A stretch of DNA of 16,023 nucleotides from positions 1 through 16,023 of the forward strand of contig VEQB01000014.1 in NCBI GenBank assembly GCA_018883485.1, given 5' to 3'. This document shows positions 7,691 through 14,754 of this stretch, in pieces (position 1 is the first letter of the stretch; the number at the start of each line of letters is the position of its first letter). The position numbers were made by a program, and so were the translations under genes. The stretch comes from Bacteroidota bacterium. Its GTDB lineage: Bacteria; Bacteroidota; Bacteroidia; UKL13-3. The notes under the pieces were generated by a model. It ran no database searches. It was not told the DNA's origin and saw only the letters and a program-made list of their open reading frames with translations.

Positions 7691-8824
7691 TTATATTACA
7701 CGACAAAAACGCATAAAGTTTAAAGGTGTAACTACTTCAGTTTCTGCATCAGGATAAGCAATGGTAAAGGCTTTATTTATAGTGTTTTTTTTCTTGGTGC
7801 CCCATTTAAACTCAAATGCGCTTAAATTTCCTTCTGTAATTTCTAAATAATCAACTTCACTTTGATTATAATTTCGCCAGAAAAAACTTTGGGTGGCGTT
7901 TGATACGCATGCATTCATTTTCATACGTTCACTTATCATAAAATTCTCCCAAAGAGCGCCAATATCATTTCTTAATTCTAAAGGTTGAAAAGCATCTAGA
8001 ATAGCATTTCTTATGCCATTATCCCAAAAGTAAACTTTGTTAGATTTACTTAGCTCTTTGCGAGCATTGGTGCTATAAGCCCTTAGCCTAAATACTACAA
8101 AGGCTTTTTCCAATAAAGTTATATAACTCTCAACTGTTTCTGCTTTCACATTTAACTTAGTTGCCAACTCATGATAGGATACCTCAGAGCCCATTTGATA
8201 AGCTAGTAATTTTAATAACTTATCTAATAACTCGGGTTTACGTATATTCTTCCAAGTTAGAATATCTTTATACAAATATTGATTGGCTAAATTCTTGAGC
8301 AAAATAGCTGCATCTGCCCTTTGTTGGCAGACATCTGGATAGTTGCCAAATACTAAATGAAAAGGCAGCTCTTGTTCTACTTCAAAACTAGATTTTTTGG
8401 GGTATAATTCTGCTAAGGCAAAAGGATATAAATGAAACAATAAATGCCTACCAGTTAATGGCTCGAAAATAGTTTCTGAAATGTCTAATGCTGAAGAACC
8501 AGTGGCTATAACTTGAACGTCTTTGTAATTATCAGCAATTAATTTTAACAATAGGCCAGCATTTTGAATTCTTTGCACTTCGTCAATAATTAGCAACTTG
8601 TAATTGCCAATAATCCCTTGCAACATATTAAGACTGGTGTTTTCCAAGCGTAAACGAACATTGGCTTCATCTGCATTAAGCCAAATTAGATTATCTTTAG
8701 ATGAAAATAATTCTTGTAGCAAGGTAGTTTTCCCTACCTGTCTTGCGCCTGTTATTACAATAACCTTTCCTCGGTTTAACCAAGGTAAAATCTGGTGGGC
8801 TAATCTTCTTTCTAGAATTTTCAC
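7691..8824 (-). CDS. AAA ATPase with DUF4143 domain
   Basis: 377 residues from GTG at 8824; an in-frame stop at 8849-8851 bars a longer form. N-terminal ATPase: Walker A GARQVGKTT (26-34), Walker B LLIIDE (77-82), and ATGSSA (107-112) like a sensor segment. Then a helical winged-helix-like region (about 210-260) and the C-terminal DUF4143 part, with VYFWDNGIRNAI (264-275), FFWRNYNQSEVDYLE (314-328) and AFEFKW (336-341). E323, D325, E338 and K340 resemble a PD-(D/E)XK nuclease core. These proteins are very widespread and often horizontally moved, and their role is not established; links to toxin-antitoxin-like or DNA-processing functions have been suggested. The gene stops 10 bases upstream of iaaA. 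It could be a passenger in the cyanophycin locus rather than part of the pathway. Confidence 0.88.
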   Translation of the reverse strand: MKILERRLAHQILPWLNRGKVIVITGARQVGKTTLLQELFSSKDNLIWLNADEANVRLRLENTSLNMLQGIIGNYKLLIIDEVQRIQNAGLLLKLIADNYKDVQVIATGSSALDISETIFEPLTGRHLLFHLYPFALAELYPKKSSFEVEQELPFHLVFGNYPDVCQQRADAAILLKNLANQYLYKDILTWKNIRKPELLDKLLKLLAYQMGSEVSYHELATKLNVKAETVESYITLLEKAFVVFRLRAYSTNARKELSKSNKVYFWDNGIRNAILDAFQPLELRNDIGALWENFMISERMKMNACVSNATQSFFWRNYNQSEVDYLEITEGNLSAFEFKWGTKKKNTINKAFTIAYPDAETEVVTPLNFMRFCRVI

Positions 8825-8828
8825 ACAA

Positions 8829-8836
8829 CAAAGGTA
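8829..8836 (-). promoter_or_regulatory. -7 element immediately upstream of the DUF4143 gene
   Basis: On the minus strand the bases 8836 to 8829 read TACCTTTG, an exact TAnnTTTG. A poorer -33 (TTTC near 8857-8860) lies about 20 bases upstream. Transcription would begin around 8822-8824, at the GTG start itself, so the message would be leaderless or nearly so. Confidence 0.4.
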
Positions 8837-8854
8837 TGATTTTCTCCATTATAC

Positions 8855-8894
8855 CGGAAATTTTAGTGGTAATTTTTCCGTTTAACTGGAAAAT
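8855..8894. repeat. Three GGAAA-type repeats upstream of the DUF4143 gene
   Basis: CGGAAA (8855-8860) and TTTCCG (8875-8880) form an inverted repeat, and a third, directly oriented copy (TGGAAAATTTA) follows at about 8887-8897. The copies share the pattern YGGAAAwwTTA. They sit just upstream of, and partly over, the suspected -33 region. They could be operator sites. No T-run follows, so this is not an obvious terminator for paaC. Confidence 0.3.
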
Positions 8895-8921
8895 TTAATA
8901 CTATTATTCCCAATAAACACC

Positions 8922-9683
8922 TTACCACTCTGCAGATGGGTCAATCCTAAACACCTCGCTCATCTCTTCTACCAAAGGAGAAAGGTGCGCAGTATGGTTT
9001 CCAATTCTGCCTCCCGCAATGGGCATCCAAGTGTCTTGGGCAGGTAAAATCAAACCCGCTTTTAATAGTTGCGGTGTAATATTGGCTAGCCATTTGTTAA
9101 ATAGTTCCTTCTCTCCTTCAAAAACACCGGTTGTAGCAAGTTCTTCTTCAAAAGATCCTTCTTCAAAAATACCTAAAGCATAGTTCCAGGCTTGGTTCAA
9201 AGCAGCTTGCATGCGGGTATGACTTTCTTCATTAGCAGAACCTAATTTTACCATCCAGGTATTGGCATGAAACACGTGGTATTTTAATTCACCTTTTACC
9301 TTACGCGCTACCTTTGCCAAAGGCTCATAGCTAGAATTAGCAAGCATCTCAAAACGCAATTGGTCTGCATGGTCAAATAAAAAGTGACGCACCAAACTAA
9401 AATCATATTCTCCATTAGGCAATTCTACTAACTGGCAATTGTGAAATTGAGCCGCACTGCGCGAAAAGGCAAGTGTGTCTGGGTCTTGCTCTCCTAGTTC
9501 ATGTAAAAGCTGATACAAAGCCTGAGATTGTCCAATCTTATCTTGTGCCATACTAGAAAAAGAAATGTCTTCTTCTAAAATAGGACCAAGGCCCGTCCAT
9601 TCGCTATTGCGATGACCAATAATTAATAAGTCATCTGCCATTTTGTAAAGTAATTCTTTAATTGCGTTGTTATTCATAATCAT
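8922..9683 (-). CDS. paaC: 1,2-phenylacetyl-CoA epoxidase, subunit PaaC
   Basis: 253 residues from ATG at 9683 (a second ATG at 9677 is equally usable), close to the 248 of E. coli PaaC. Recognised from LLIIGHRNSEWTGLGPILEED (near residues 19-39, read in two overlapping parts), SMAQDKIGQSQALY (44-57), FEMLANSSYEPLAKVARK (111-128) and KYHVFHANTWMVKLG (133-147). Known role: a ferritin-like helical subunit that lacks catalytic iron and holds PaaA in the PaaA/PaaC core of the epoxidase, which converts phenylacetyl-CoA to its ring epoxide. The start overlaps the end of the upstream membrane-protein gene by 14 bases, which suggests translational coupling. It is the last gene of the operon: the usual paaD and paaE do not follow. 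Confidence 0.93.
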   Translation of the reverse strand: MIMNNNAIKELLYKMADDLLIIGHRNSEWTGLGPILEEDISFSSMAQDKIGQSQALYQLLHELGEQDPDTLAFSRSAAQFHNCQLVELPNGEYDFSLVRHFLFDHADQLRFEMLANSSYEPLAKVARKVKGELKYHVFHANTWMVKLGSANEESHTRMQAALNQAWNYALGIFEEGSFEEELATTGVFEGEKELFNKWLANITPQLLKAGLILPAQDTWMPIAGGRIGNHTAHLSPLVEEMSEVFRIDPSAEW

Positions 9684-11073
9684 TTAAATTTATAGAATCA
9701 TAAGCTTGCGGTTCAAAACTAAAAAACCGCTTATTCAGTATTTGTATATCTCTATCTCTCCACCAATTTGTATATAAAAAAGCGTGGCTATCTTTGGCAT
9801 GTTCTAAGTGCTCTTCTGGTAAGGCTAAATATATGGTAAGCGATTTATTTGTTGTAATGGTACTGCGCACTAGCATATCGTTTGCCGTAGCCCACCAATT
9901 GCTGCGCCATACCGCTGGGGCCGTAGGTTGCAGGCACCAAAACTTTTGTTGTTTTCTTGCTTTAAGTGCTTCTATTACCTTATCCATTGCTTGTAGCCTT
10001 GGCTTAAATTGCATGTTACCTGCCATATTTATATGAATAAGAGCGGCTGCAAAAAACAAAAGTAAAAAAAGACTAGCCACAAGCCCCAGACTTCCCTCAC
10101 TCACAAATAAAAAACTAGAACCAATGGCTATCATGGTCCATGCAGGCATGTACGCTTTTTCCATCATCATTTGCGAATCTCCGTGGCTAAAGGTAGCTGC
10201 AGCTATGATTAGAATTGCTAATGGCCCTAACAACAACAAGCCTAACTTTAACCACTGTTGCCTTATTGCCAATGCAAGCAAAGCAGCCATCCATAATAGC
10301 AAGGGCCAAGTATATAAAACGGGTCTATCTGTTATAAAACCTACCGAATTCCAATGAAAAAATTGTTGTAGATTTCTTAAAGCCTGAAACAAGTTTTCGT
10401 ATTGTGTAGCATCGTAATTTCCAGCATTCATCTTAGACCTCAACACTGCAAAAACCAGCAAACCTATAAAAGCAACATAATGCCACCAGCTCTTAAACTT
10501 TTGTTTGCTTACTACTTCCCATACCAACACAAAGGCCAACATAAAAACAGCAGCAGGATGTGCAAATAAGGCCAAGAAAAAACTAAGCACAATGCCTATA
10601 CTTTTAACCAAGGGCTTTATGGTAGAACCTAAAAATGCATAGCATAAAAGGGTCCAAGCAATGGCTTGGTGCGTTTCTGTTACTGGATGATAAAAACTAT
10701 GAAACACCCCCAACAATAAGCTTAAAGCCAAGGCTACTGCTGCCTCTTGATGCTTACATAGGAATAGGATTAAACCGAAAATTACTAGATATAGAAAAGT
10801 ATAAGAGATGGAAAAAATATGCAATACGGTGTTTAATGATGCTCCAAATTTAATGGCTACATAGGCTGGATATTGAGGCAATTCTGCACTGTATCTTTTT
10901 TCTGCAACACTAACTTGCTCGGTGTTTACCAAATTAAAAAAAAAGGCACTATTGTCTGTATTTAATACACGCTCAGGTGCAAATACCCATGACAAAATAA
11001 GGCAAACCAAAAGAGCTGCACCACTTAGCCAAACTCCTATTGACTTGCCTTTGTATGTTAACCCAAAGCTCAA
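9670..11073 (-). CDS. Unrecognised multi-spanning membrane protein inside the paa operon
   Basis: I do not recognise the family. 467 residues from TTG at 11073; the first internal Met is near residue 215, so an ATG start is excluded, and an in-frame stop lies two codons upstream. About ten hydrophobic segments are visible (roughly 13-32, 83-106, 111-128, 135-150, 157-185, 196-211, 254-271, 276-296, 310-326, 330-348). A loop after the first segment holds TDNSAFFF (39-46), and a soluble tail of about 115 residues (350-467) is rich in Trp, Lys and acidic residues. The layout loosely recalls GT-C glycosyltransferase-like proteins, but no catalytic motif is convincing. It starts 3 bases after paaB and overlaps paaC by 14 bases, so it is co-transcribed with the epoxidase genes. 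A transport or membrane role tied to aromatic acid breakdown is only a guess. Confidence 0.8.
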   Translation of the reverse strand: MSFGLTYKGKSIGVWLSGAALLVCLILSWVFAPERVLNTDNSAFFFNLVNTEQVSVAEKRYSAELPQYPAYVAIKFGASLNTVLHIFSISYTFLYLVIFGLILFLCKHQEAAVALALSLLLGVFHSFYHPVTETHQAIAWTLLCYAFLGSTIKPLVKSIGIVLSFFLALFAHPAAVFMLAFVLVWEVVSKQKFKSWWHYVAFIGLLVFAVLRSKMNAGNYDATQYENLFQALRNLQQFFHWNSVGFITDRPVLYTWPLLLWMAALLALAIRQQWLKLGLLLLGPLAILIIAAATFSHGDSQMMMEKAYMPAWTMIAIGSSFLFVSEGSLGLVASLFLLLFFAAALIHINMAGNMQFKPRLQAMDKVIEALKARKQQKFWCLQPTAPAVWRSNWWATANDMLVRSTITTNKSLTIYLALPEEHLEHAKDSHAFLYTNWWRDRDIQILNKRFFSFEPQAYDSINLNDYE

Positions 11074-11076
11074 TGC

Positions 11077-11448
11077 TTAAGCTTTAACGGTTTTTTTATA
11101 TTTATTAATCTTATCCATCACCTTATAGCCACCTGCCTCGCGGTATTGCTTTTCTGGTACAGTATCAAAGATATCAGAATCATCGTAATCTGTGGTAAAC
11201 ACATCTCTGGTGCGCACCACCCAAATGTTTACACTTAAACCTCTTCTACCATATTGTTCTTTACCAAACAGCAAAGCCATATCCGCATTAGGGGCGTGCA
11301 CTATACCCACATGCATGTGTTGGTCGCCACGTTTCTTTTGATGAAATACTTCATACGTTTCCCATTGGTCTAATTCTTTTAAAGGCGCAATGGTATTTTC
11401 TTGTTCTATTTCTGCACGGTTAACGCGCGGGTCTAGAGATTTTATCAT
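11077..11448 (-). CDS. paaB: 1,2-phenylacetyl-CoA epoxidase, subunit PaaB
   Basis: 123 residues from ATG at 11448. The core begins near residue 28 with QWETYEVFHQKKRGDQHMHVG (read in overlapping parts), followed by HAPNADMALLFGKEQYGRR and WVVRT, all characteristic of PaaB. E. coli PaaB has 95 residues; the extra length here is an N-terminal extension of about 27 residues. Known role: a small non-catalytic subunit needed for an active PaaABCE epoxidase, thought to organise PaaAC heterodimers. It follows paaA after 7 bases. Its stop TAA is followed by GCA and then the TTG start of the membrane-protein gene in the same reading frame. Confidence 0.92.
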   Translation of the reverse strand: MIKSLDPRVNRAEIEQENTIAPLKELDQWETYEVFHQKKRGDQHMHVGIVHAPNADMALLFGKEQYGRRGLSVNIWVVRTRDVFTTDYDDSDIFDTVPEKQYREAGGYKVMDKINKYKKTVKA

Positions 11449-11455
11449 GGTGCAA

Positions 11456-12445
11456 TTAAGCTAAAGGTACTATGTATTTAGAATCTGTTGTGTTTAGTGC
11501 CTCGCGCACCCAGCGACCGCGCTCTTCTGCATTTCTACGCACGGCTAAACGCTCTGCATTGCAAGGACCATCACCATTAATAACGCGCTTAAATTCTTCC
11601 CAATCTGGCTCGGTATAATCCCATTTACCTGTAGCTTCGTTCTTCTTTAAATTAACATCTGGCACTGTTAAACCTAAATCCCAAATTTTAGGTACGTACA
11701 TGTTTAAGAATTGCTGACGCATATCGTCATTAGTAGCCATCTTTACTTTCCAACGCATTAAAATTTCGGTATGGTTAGAGATTTTATCGCTTGGCCCAAA
11801 AAAATGCATAATTGGAGGCCACCAGCGGTTAAGGGCTTCTTGAACCATTTTACGCTGCACTGGAGAGCCTGTTGCAAGCGTTACTACATTATCATGTCCA
11901 TATTTTAAATGGAACGACTCTTCTGTGCAAATTCGGTCTAAAGCTCTACAATAAGGGCCATAGCTTCCTTTGGCATTTGCCACCTGATTAATAATAGCAC
12001 CTGCATCTATTAACCAAGCAATAACACAAGCATCTGCCCATGTAAATGCCGGGTAGTTAAATACATTAGAATACTTACTCTTTCCAGTAATCAAATCGTT
12101 AATCATGGCTTCTCTGCTCTTTCCAAGGGTTTCGGCTGCACTATATAACAATTGTCCGTGCCCAACCTCATCTTGCACCTTTGCCATTAAAGCTAGTTTT
12201 CTTTTAAAACCAGGTGCTCTTGTAATCCATGTTCCTTCGGGCAGCGCACCAATAATTTCTGAATGCGCATGTTGCTCAATCATACGAATGAGTTGCTTGC
12301 GATACTCTTTAGGCATCCAATCTTTGGGTTCAATCTTTTCTCCACGGGCAATGCGCGCTTCAAACTCGGCTAGCTTCTGTGGGTCTTCTCCTGCTAGTAT
12401 TCCAGCAGCTTTTTCATTTGGGTCGATGTAGGCATTTCCGTACAT
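11456..12445 (-). CDS. paaA: 1,2-phenylacetyl-CoA epoxidase, catalytic subunit PaaA
   Basis: 329 residues from ATG at 12445, near the 309 of E. coli PaaA. It is the catalytic di-iron subunit of the bacterial multicomponent monooxygenase that epoxidises phenylacetyl-CoA. Iron-ligand motifs are present: E63 (HSEIIG), E93-x-x-H96 (QDEVGHGQ) and E176-x-x-H179 (CTEESFHLKYGH). FKRKLALMAKVQDEVGHG and RWWPPIMHFFGPSD are typical of PaaA. It starts 24 bases after tetR and 7 bases before paaB, so it is the second gene of the operon. The gene appears intact. Reducing power would normally come from PaaE, which is not encoded in this window. Confidence 0.96.
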   Translation of the reverse strand: MYGNAYIDPNEKAAGILAGEDPQKLAEFEARIARGEKIEPKDWMPKEYRKQLIRMIEQHAHSEIIGALPEGTWITRAPGFKRKLALMAKVQDEVGHGQLLYSAAETLGKSREAMINDLITGKSKYSNVFNYPAFTWADACVIAWLIDAGAIINQVANAKGSYGPYCRALDRICTEESFHLKYGHDNVVTLATGSPVQRKMVQEALNRWWPPIMHFFGPSDKISNHTEILMRWKVKMATNDDMRQQFLNMYVPKIWDLGLTVPDVNLKKNEATGKWDYTEPDWEEFKRVINGDGPCNAERLAVRRNAEERGRWVREALNTTDSKYIVPLA

Positions 12446-12469
12446 AATTATTATTGTTTAGTTTTTTCT

Positions 12470-13075
12470 TTAAGGTTTATAGTCGGGGTCGGTAACCATG
12501 CGCTTGCGCAATCCACCCATTACAAAGTTGCTAATATTTTGGGCTATCTCTTCTGCACTCATTTTACCTTCTACACTATACCATTCATTAATCCAATTCA
12601 CCGAACTTAAAATACTAAGAACAGCAAACTTGGTTTCCACCTCGTTAAAAATATCTTCTTCAATGCCTTGCTTCACAATTTGCCTAAAACCCTCTTCGTA
12701 ATCGTTACGCATTTCTTTAAACTTCTCTAAAGATGCTTCCGGCAAACTTCTCCACTCATACAAGAAAACAGCACTACGCGCTTGGTTTTGGGTAATTAAA
12801 GTAACATGATTACGAATAGCAGTGCGCAGTTTCTCCTCTGCATTAAAATAAATATCATTTACCTCGTGGATGCCAGTTATAAAACGCGCCGCCATCTCGA
12901 AGCAAATGCTTTCCAAAATTTCTTCCTTTGACTTTATATGATGATATAGGCTAGCAGCCTCTATTTGCATAGCGTTTGCAATATCGCGCATTGAGGCAGC
13001 TTGATAACCCCTTTGCCTAAAAAGATGCGCGGCAGTTTGCAGTATTTGCTGTTTACGGTTGCTTTGTTCTGGCAT
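12470..13075 (-). CDS. TetR/AcrR-family regulator of the paa operon
   Basis: 201 residues from ATG at 13075; a TTG at 13087 is in frame but lies within the operator and at the predicted transcription start. The N-terminal domain has the TetR helix-turn-helix (about residues 28-50: ASMRDIANAMQIEAASLYHHI) after an AAHLFRQRGY helix. The C-terminal helices have FLYEWRSLPEASLEKFKEMR and would form the ligand pocket. Being first in the operon, 24 bases from paaA, it is likely an autoregulated repressor released by phenylacetyl-CoA or another acyl-CoA, like PaaR of other bacteria. That ligand is inferred from context, not seen in the sequence. Confidence 0.88.
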   Translation of the reverse strand: MPEQSNRKQQILQTAAHLFRQRGYQAASMRDIANAMQIEAASLYHHIKSKEEILESICFEMAARFITGIHEVNDIYFNAEEKLRTAIRNHVTLITQNQARSAVFLYEWRSLPEASLEKFKEMRNDYEEGFRQIVKQGIEEDIFNEVETKFAVLSILSSVNWINEWYSVEGKMSAEEIAQNISNFVMGGLRKRMVTDPDYKP

Positions 13076-13080
13076 AATCC

Positions 13081-13094
13081 CTAACAATTGTTAG
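13081..13094. promoter_or_regulatory. Probable TetR operator, perfect 14-bp palindrome
   Basis: CTAACAATTGTTAG is a perfect palindrome with CTAAC arms, the size and shape expected for a TetR dimer site. It covers the predicted transcription start just downstream of the -7 element and ends 6 bases before the tetR ATG. A bound repressor would block initiation. Confidence 0.65.
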
Positions 13095-13095
13095 G

Positions 13096-13125
13096 CAAAT
13101 ATAGAAGTTCCTGATTGTTAGTCAA
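13096..13125 (-). promoter_or_regulatory. Bacteroidota-type promoter of the tetR-paa operon
   Basis: Read on the minus strand: -33 element TTG (13125-13123, in CTTGAC), a spacer of 19 bases, then an exact -7 element TATATTTG (13103-13096). Predicted start of transcription is near 13089, giving a leader of about 14 bases to the tetR ATG. This is the best-formed promoter in the window. Confidence 0.72.
13114..13121. promoter_or_regulatory. Second half-site of the operator motif
   Basis: ATTGTTAG at 13114-13121 repeats the right half of the 13081-13094 palindrome. It lies between the -33 and -7 elements, about 27 bases from the same half of the first site, so it could be a weaker second binding position. 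Confidence 0.4.
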
Positions 13126-13179
13126 GCAGAAAATTTATTTATTACAAAACTTTCAATTTAAAATAAAGAGCCTTTTAAA

Positions 13180-14046
13180 CTACCGGCGCTTTTTAAACTT
13201 TTTAGGGTTGGCTTTCAATTTAAGTTTGTTTGAACCAAAACTACCTTTAGGAGCATTGGATTTAGGCTTATTGGAGCCTGATTTAGCGGGGGCTACTTTG
13301 GAAGATTTTGGCTTGCTCGATTTTGGCTTATGCGCCACCTCCGAACTAGAATCTTTGAGCAAAGCAAAGATTTGATCAAGCTCTGCTTTGGTAAGGTCTC
13401 TCCACTCTCCTAAAGGAATACCTTTGAGACTAATATGCATGATGCGCGTACGCTCTAGTTTAGTAACTTCATAGCCAAAGTGTTCGCACATGCGGCGAAT
13501 TTGTCGGTTCAAGCCTTGAATGAGGGTAATTCTAAAAACAGTTGGCGCCTCTTGCACCACCTTACATTTTTTGGTAGTAACGCCCAACATGGGCACCCCG
13601 TTTGCCATGCCTTGAATTACTTCTTGCGTTAGGGTTTTATTTACTGTTACCAAATACTCCTTTTCATGGTTATTGCCAGCTCTAAGAATTTTATTTACCA
13701 AATCGCCTTCATTGGTAAGAAAAATGAGCCCTTGAGAATCTTTATCGAGGCGACCAATTGGAAAGATACGCTTGCTGTGGTTTACATACTGAACTATATT
13801 GTTTCTAACAGCTGCTTCTGTGGTAGAAGTAGCCCCTACTGGTTTATTCAGCGCAATAAAAACTAAGTCTTCGGCTTCTAGGGGTTCTAATTCGTGGCCA
13901 TTTACTCTAACTTTATCTTTAGGTTTAACCACATCACCAATTTTGGCACGTTTACCATTTATAAACACGTGCCCTTGCTCTATGTATTTATCGGCCTCTC
14001 TTCTGGAGCACAAGCCTGTATCGCTAATAAATTTGTTTAAACGCAA
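13180..14046 (-). CDS. rluF: 23S rRNA pseudouridine synthase, RluF type
   Basis: 288 residues from TTG at 14046; an in-frame stop lies at 14059-14061 and no ATG is available near the N-terminus. Order of parts: S4 RNA-binding domain (about 1-55: RLNKFISDTGLCSRREADKY), then the RsuA/RluF catalytic domain with Asp101 in GRLDKDSQGL, NHEKEYLVTV (126-135), TTKKCKVVQEAP (157-168) and GLNRQIRRMCEHFGYEV (178-194). These stretches match E. coli RluF closely, which makes U2604 in 23S rRNA (and also acts on tRNA-Tyr) into pseudouridine. The last 55 or so residues are a disordered, Lys/Ser/Pro-rich basic tail, comparable in place and composition to the tail of E. coli RluF and likely to bind RNA. It is probably transcribed alone. 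Confidence 0.93.
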   Translation of the reverse strand: MRLNKFISDTGLCSRREADKYIEQGHVFINGKRAKIGDVVKPKDKVRVNGHELEPLEAEDLVFIALNKPVGATSTTEAAVRNNIVQYVNHSKRIFPIGRLDKDSQGLIFLTNEGDLVNKILRAGNNHEKEYLVTVNKTLTQEVIQGMANGVPMLGVTTKKCKVVQEAPTVFRITLIQGLNRQIRRMCEHFGYEVTKLERTRIMHISLKGIPLGEWRDLTKAELDQIFALLKDSSSEVAHKPKSSKPKSSKVAPAKSGSNKPKSNAPKGSFGSNKLKLKANPKKFKKRR

Positions 14047-14146
14047 GATTTTGAATTTTTATGCAACATAAGAAATTACAAGGAACTATGCTTTCCCTGA
14101 CGAAACTAATTGCCTGCGCTAAAGCTTTGGCATACTAGGTCAGTGA

Positions 14147-14223
14147 AGGCGAGAAGTATGAGGTATGAGAAGGGTGATTTTATATGTAAGCAAATCGGGC
14201 CAAAAGCTAACAGCTTCTCGCCT
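14147..14223. repeat. 10-bp inverted repeat with 57-bp spacer
   Basis: AGGCGAGAAG (14147-14156) and CTTCTCGCCT (14214-14223) are exact inverted copies. The right arm runs into the last codons of the DUF6702 gene. Inside is a small hairpin, AAGCT-aac-AGCTT (14204-14216). It might be a remnant of a dispersed repeat or a long stem ending messages from the minus strand, but there is no T-run. Confidence 0.5.
14156..14169. repeat. Tandem duplication GTATGAG x2
   Basis: GTATGAG is repeated directly at 14156-14162 and 14163-14169, adjoining the left arm of the inverted repeat. It could be a short slippage product. Confidence 0.5.
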
Positions 14224-14734
14224 ATAGCTTAAAACTATACCCCTTCTCCTGCTCTGTTAATTTGTACGTTTGAACAGCATCATTTAAGGTAACTTTTACA
14301 ATATTGGATTGCCCTTCAAAGGTTTCCATTAGAGTAGTATTTGTAATTTCCAATGTTTTAGGCAACTTCGTAACCCGAGCGCTGTGATACACCCAAATCA
14401 TTTCTTCGTATAGCTCATAACCTACCCAATTAAGATTAAGGTGATTAGTATCGGCACGCAGTTGTAAATGCTTTTTTAGATAGGCATGCAGCAGCGCTTC
14501 ATTCTCTTTGGTTATCTTGCTTAAGTCTGTCTTCTTGCCCTCGGTTTCTAATAGTGCAACCTGTAAATCATCTGTAAAGATACGTGAGCTTATCTCAATT
14601 TCTCCCTGTTTTGGTTTTATGACAATATCGCAAACGCTTACATAAAAAGGATGAACGGCAGGTTTAAAAGATGCGAAGGCAACCACAAAACACAACAAGA
14701 AAATTGCTTTACCAATATTTTTTTTAGTTTGCAT
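14222..14734 (-). CDS. DUF6702-family exported protein
   Basis: 170 residues from ATG at 14734. An N-terminal signal peptide or anchor is clear (KKNIGKAIFLLCFVVAFASF, residues 4-23), followed by HPFYVSVCDIVIKP, EIEISSRIFTDDLQ and WVGYELYEEMIWVYHS, a pattern I associate with DUF6702 of Bacteroidota. The mature part is likely beta-rich and periplasmic or outer-membrane associated; function is unknown. It is divergent from the HupE/UreJ-like gene with only 20 bases between start codons, so their expression must be linked or the promoters must lie inside the coding regions. A -7-like TATCTTTG (14747-14740, minus strand) directly precedes the ATG. Confidence 0.8.
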   Translation of the reverse strand: MQTKKNIGKAIFLLCFVVAFASFKPAVHPFYVSVCDIVIKPKQGEIEISSRIFTDDLQVALLETEGKKTDLSKITKENEALLHAYLKKHLQLRADTNHLNLNWVGYELYEEMIWVYHSARVTKLPKTLEITNTTLMETFEGQSNIVKVTLNDAVQTYKLTEQEKGYSFKL

Positions 14735-14739
14735 GCTTT

Positions 14740-14747
14740 CAAAGATA
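14740..14747 (-). promoter_or_regulatory. -7 element just before the DUF6702 start
   Basis: Minus-strand bases 14747 to 14740 read TATCTTTG, an exact TAnnTTTG. Transcription would begin near 14733, at the ATG (14734), implying a leaderless message. The corresponding -33 would fall inside the divergent HupE-like gene, and no clear TTG is found at the right distance. Confidence 0.35.
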
Positions 14748-14754
14748 CGTATTG

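Noticed and set aside
11071..11079. Stop-codon read-through fusing PaaB to the membrane protein
   Set aside because: The frames match across TAA-GCA-TTG, but PaaB ends at its normal length and nothing suggests recoding; a TTG restart is simpler.
13126..13179. A terminator after rluF
   Set aside because: Only a 3-bp GCC/GGC pairing before a T-rich stretch can be drawn; this is too weak.
13115..13375. Plus-strand open frame with repeated Leu-Glu-Pro/Asp-Leu pattern
   Set aside because: It is the antisense image of the Lys/Ser/Pro-rich tail of RluF.
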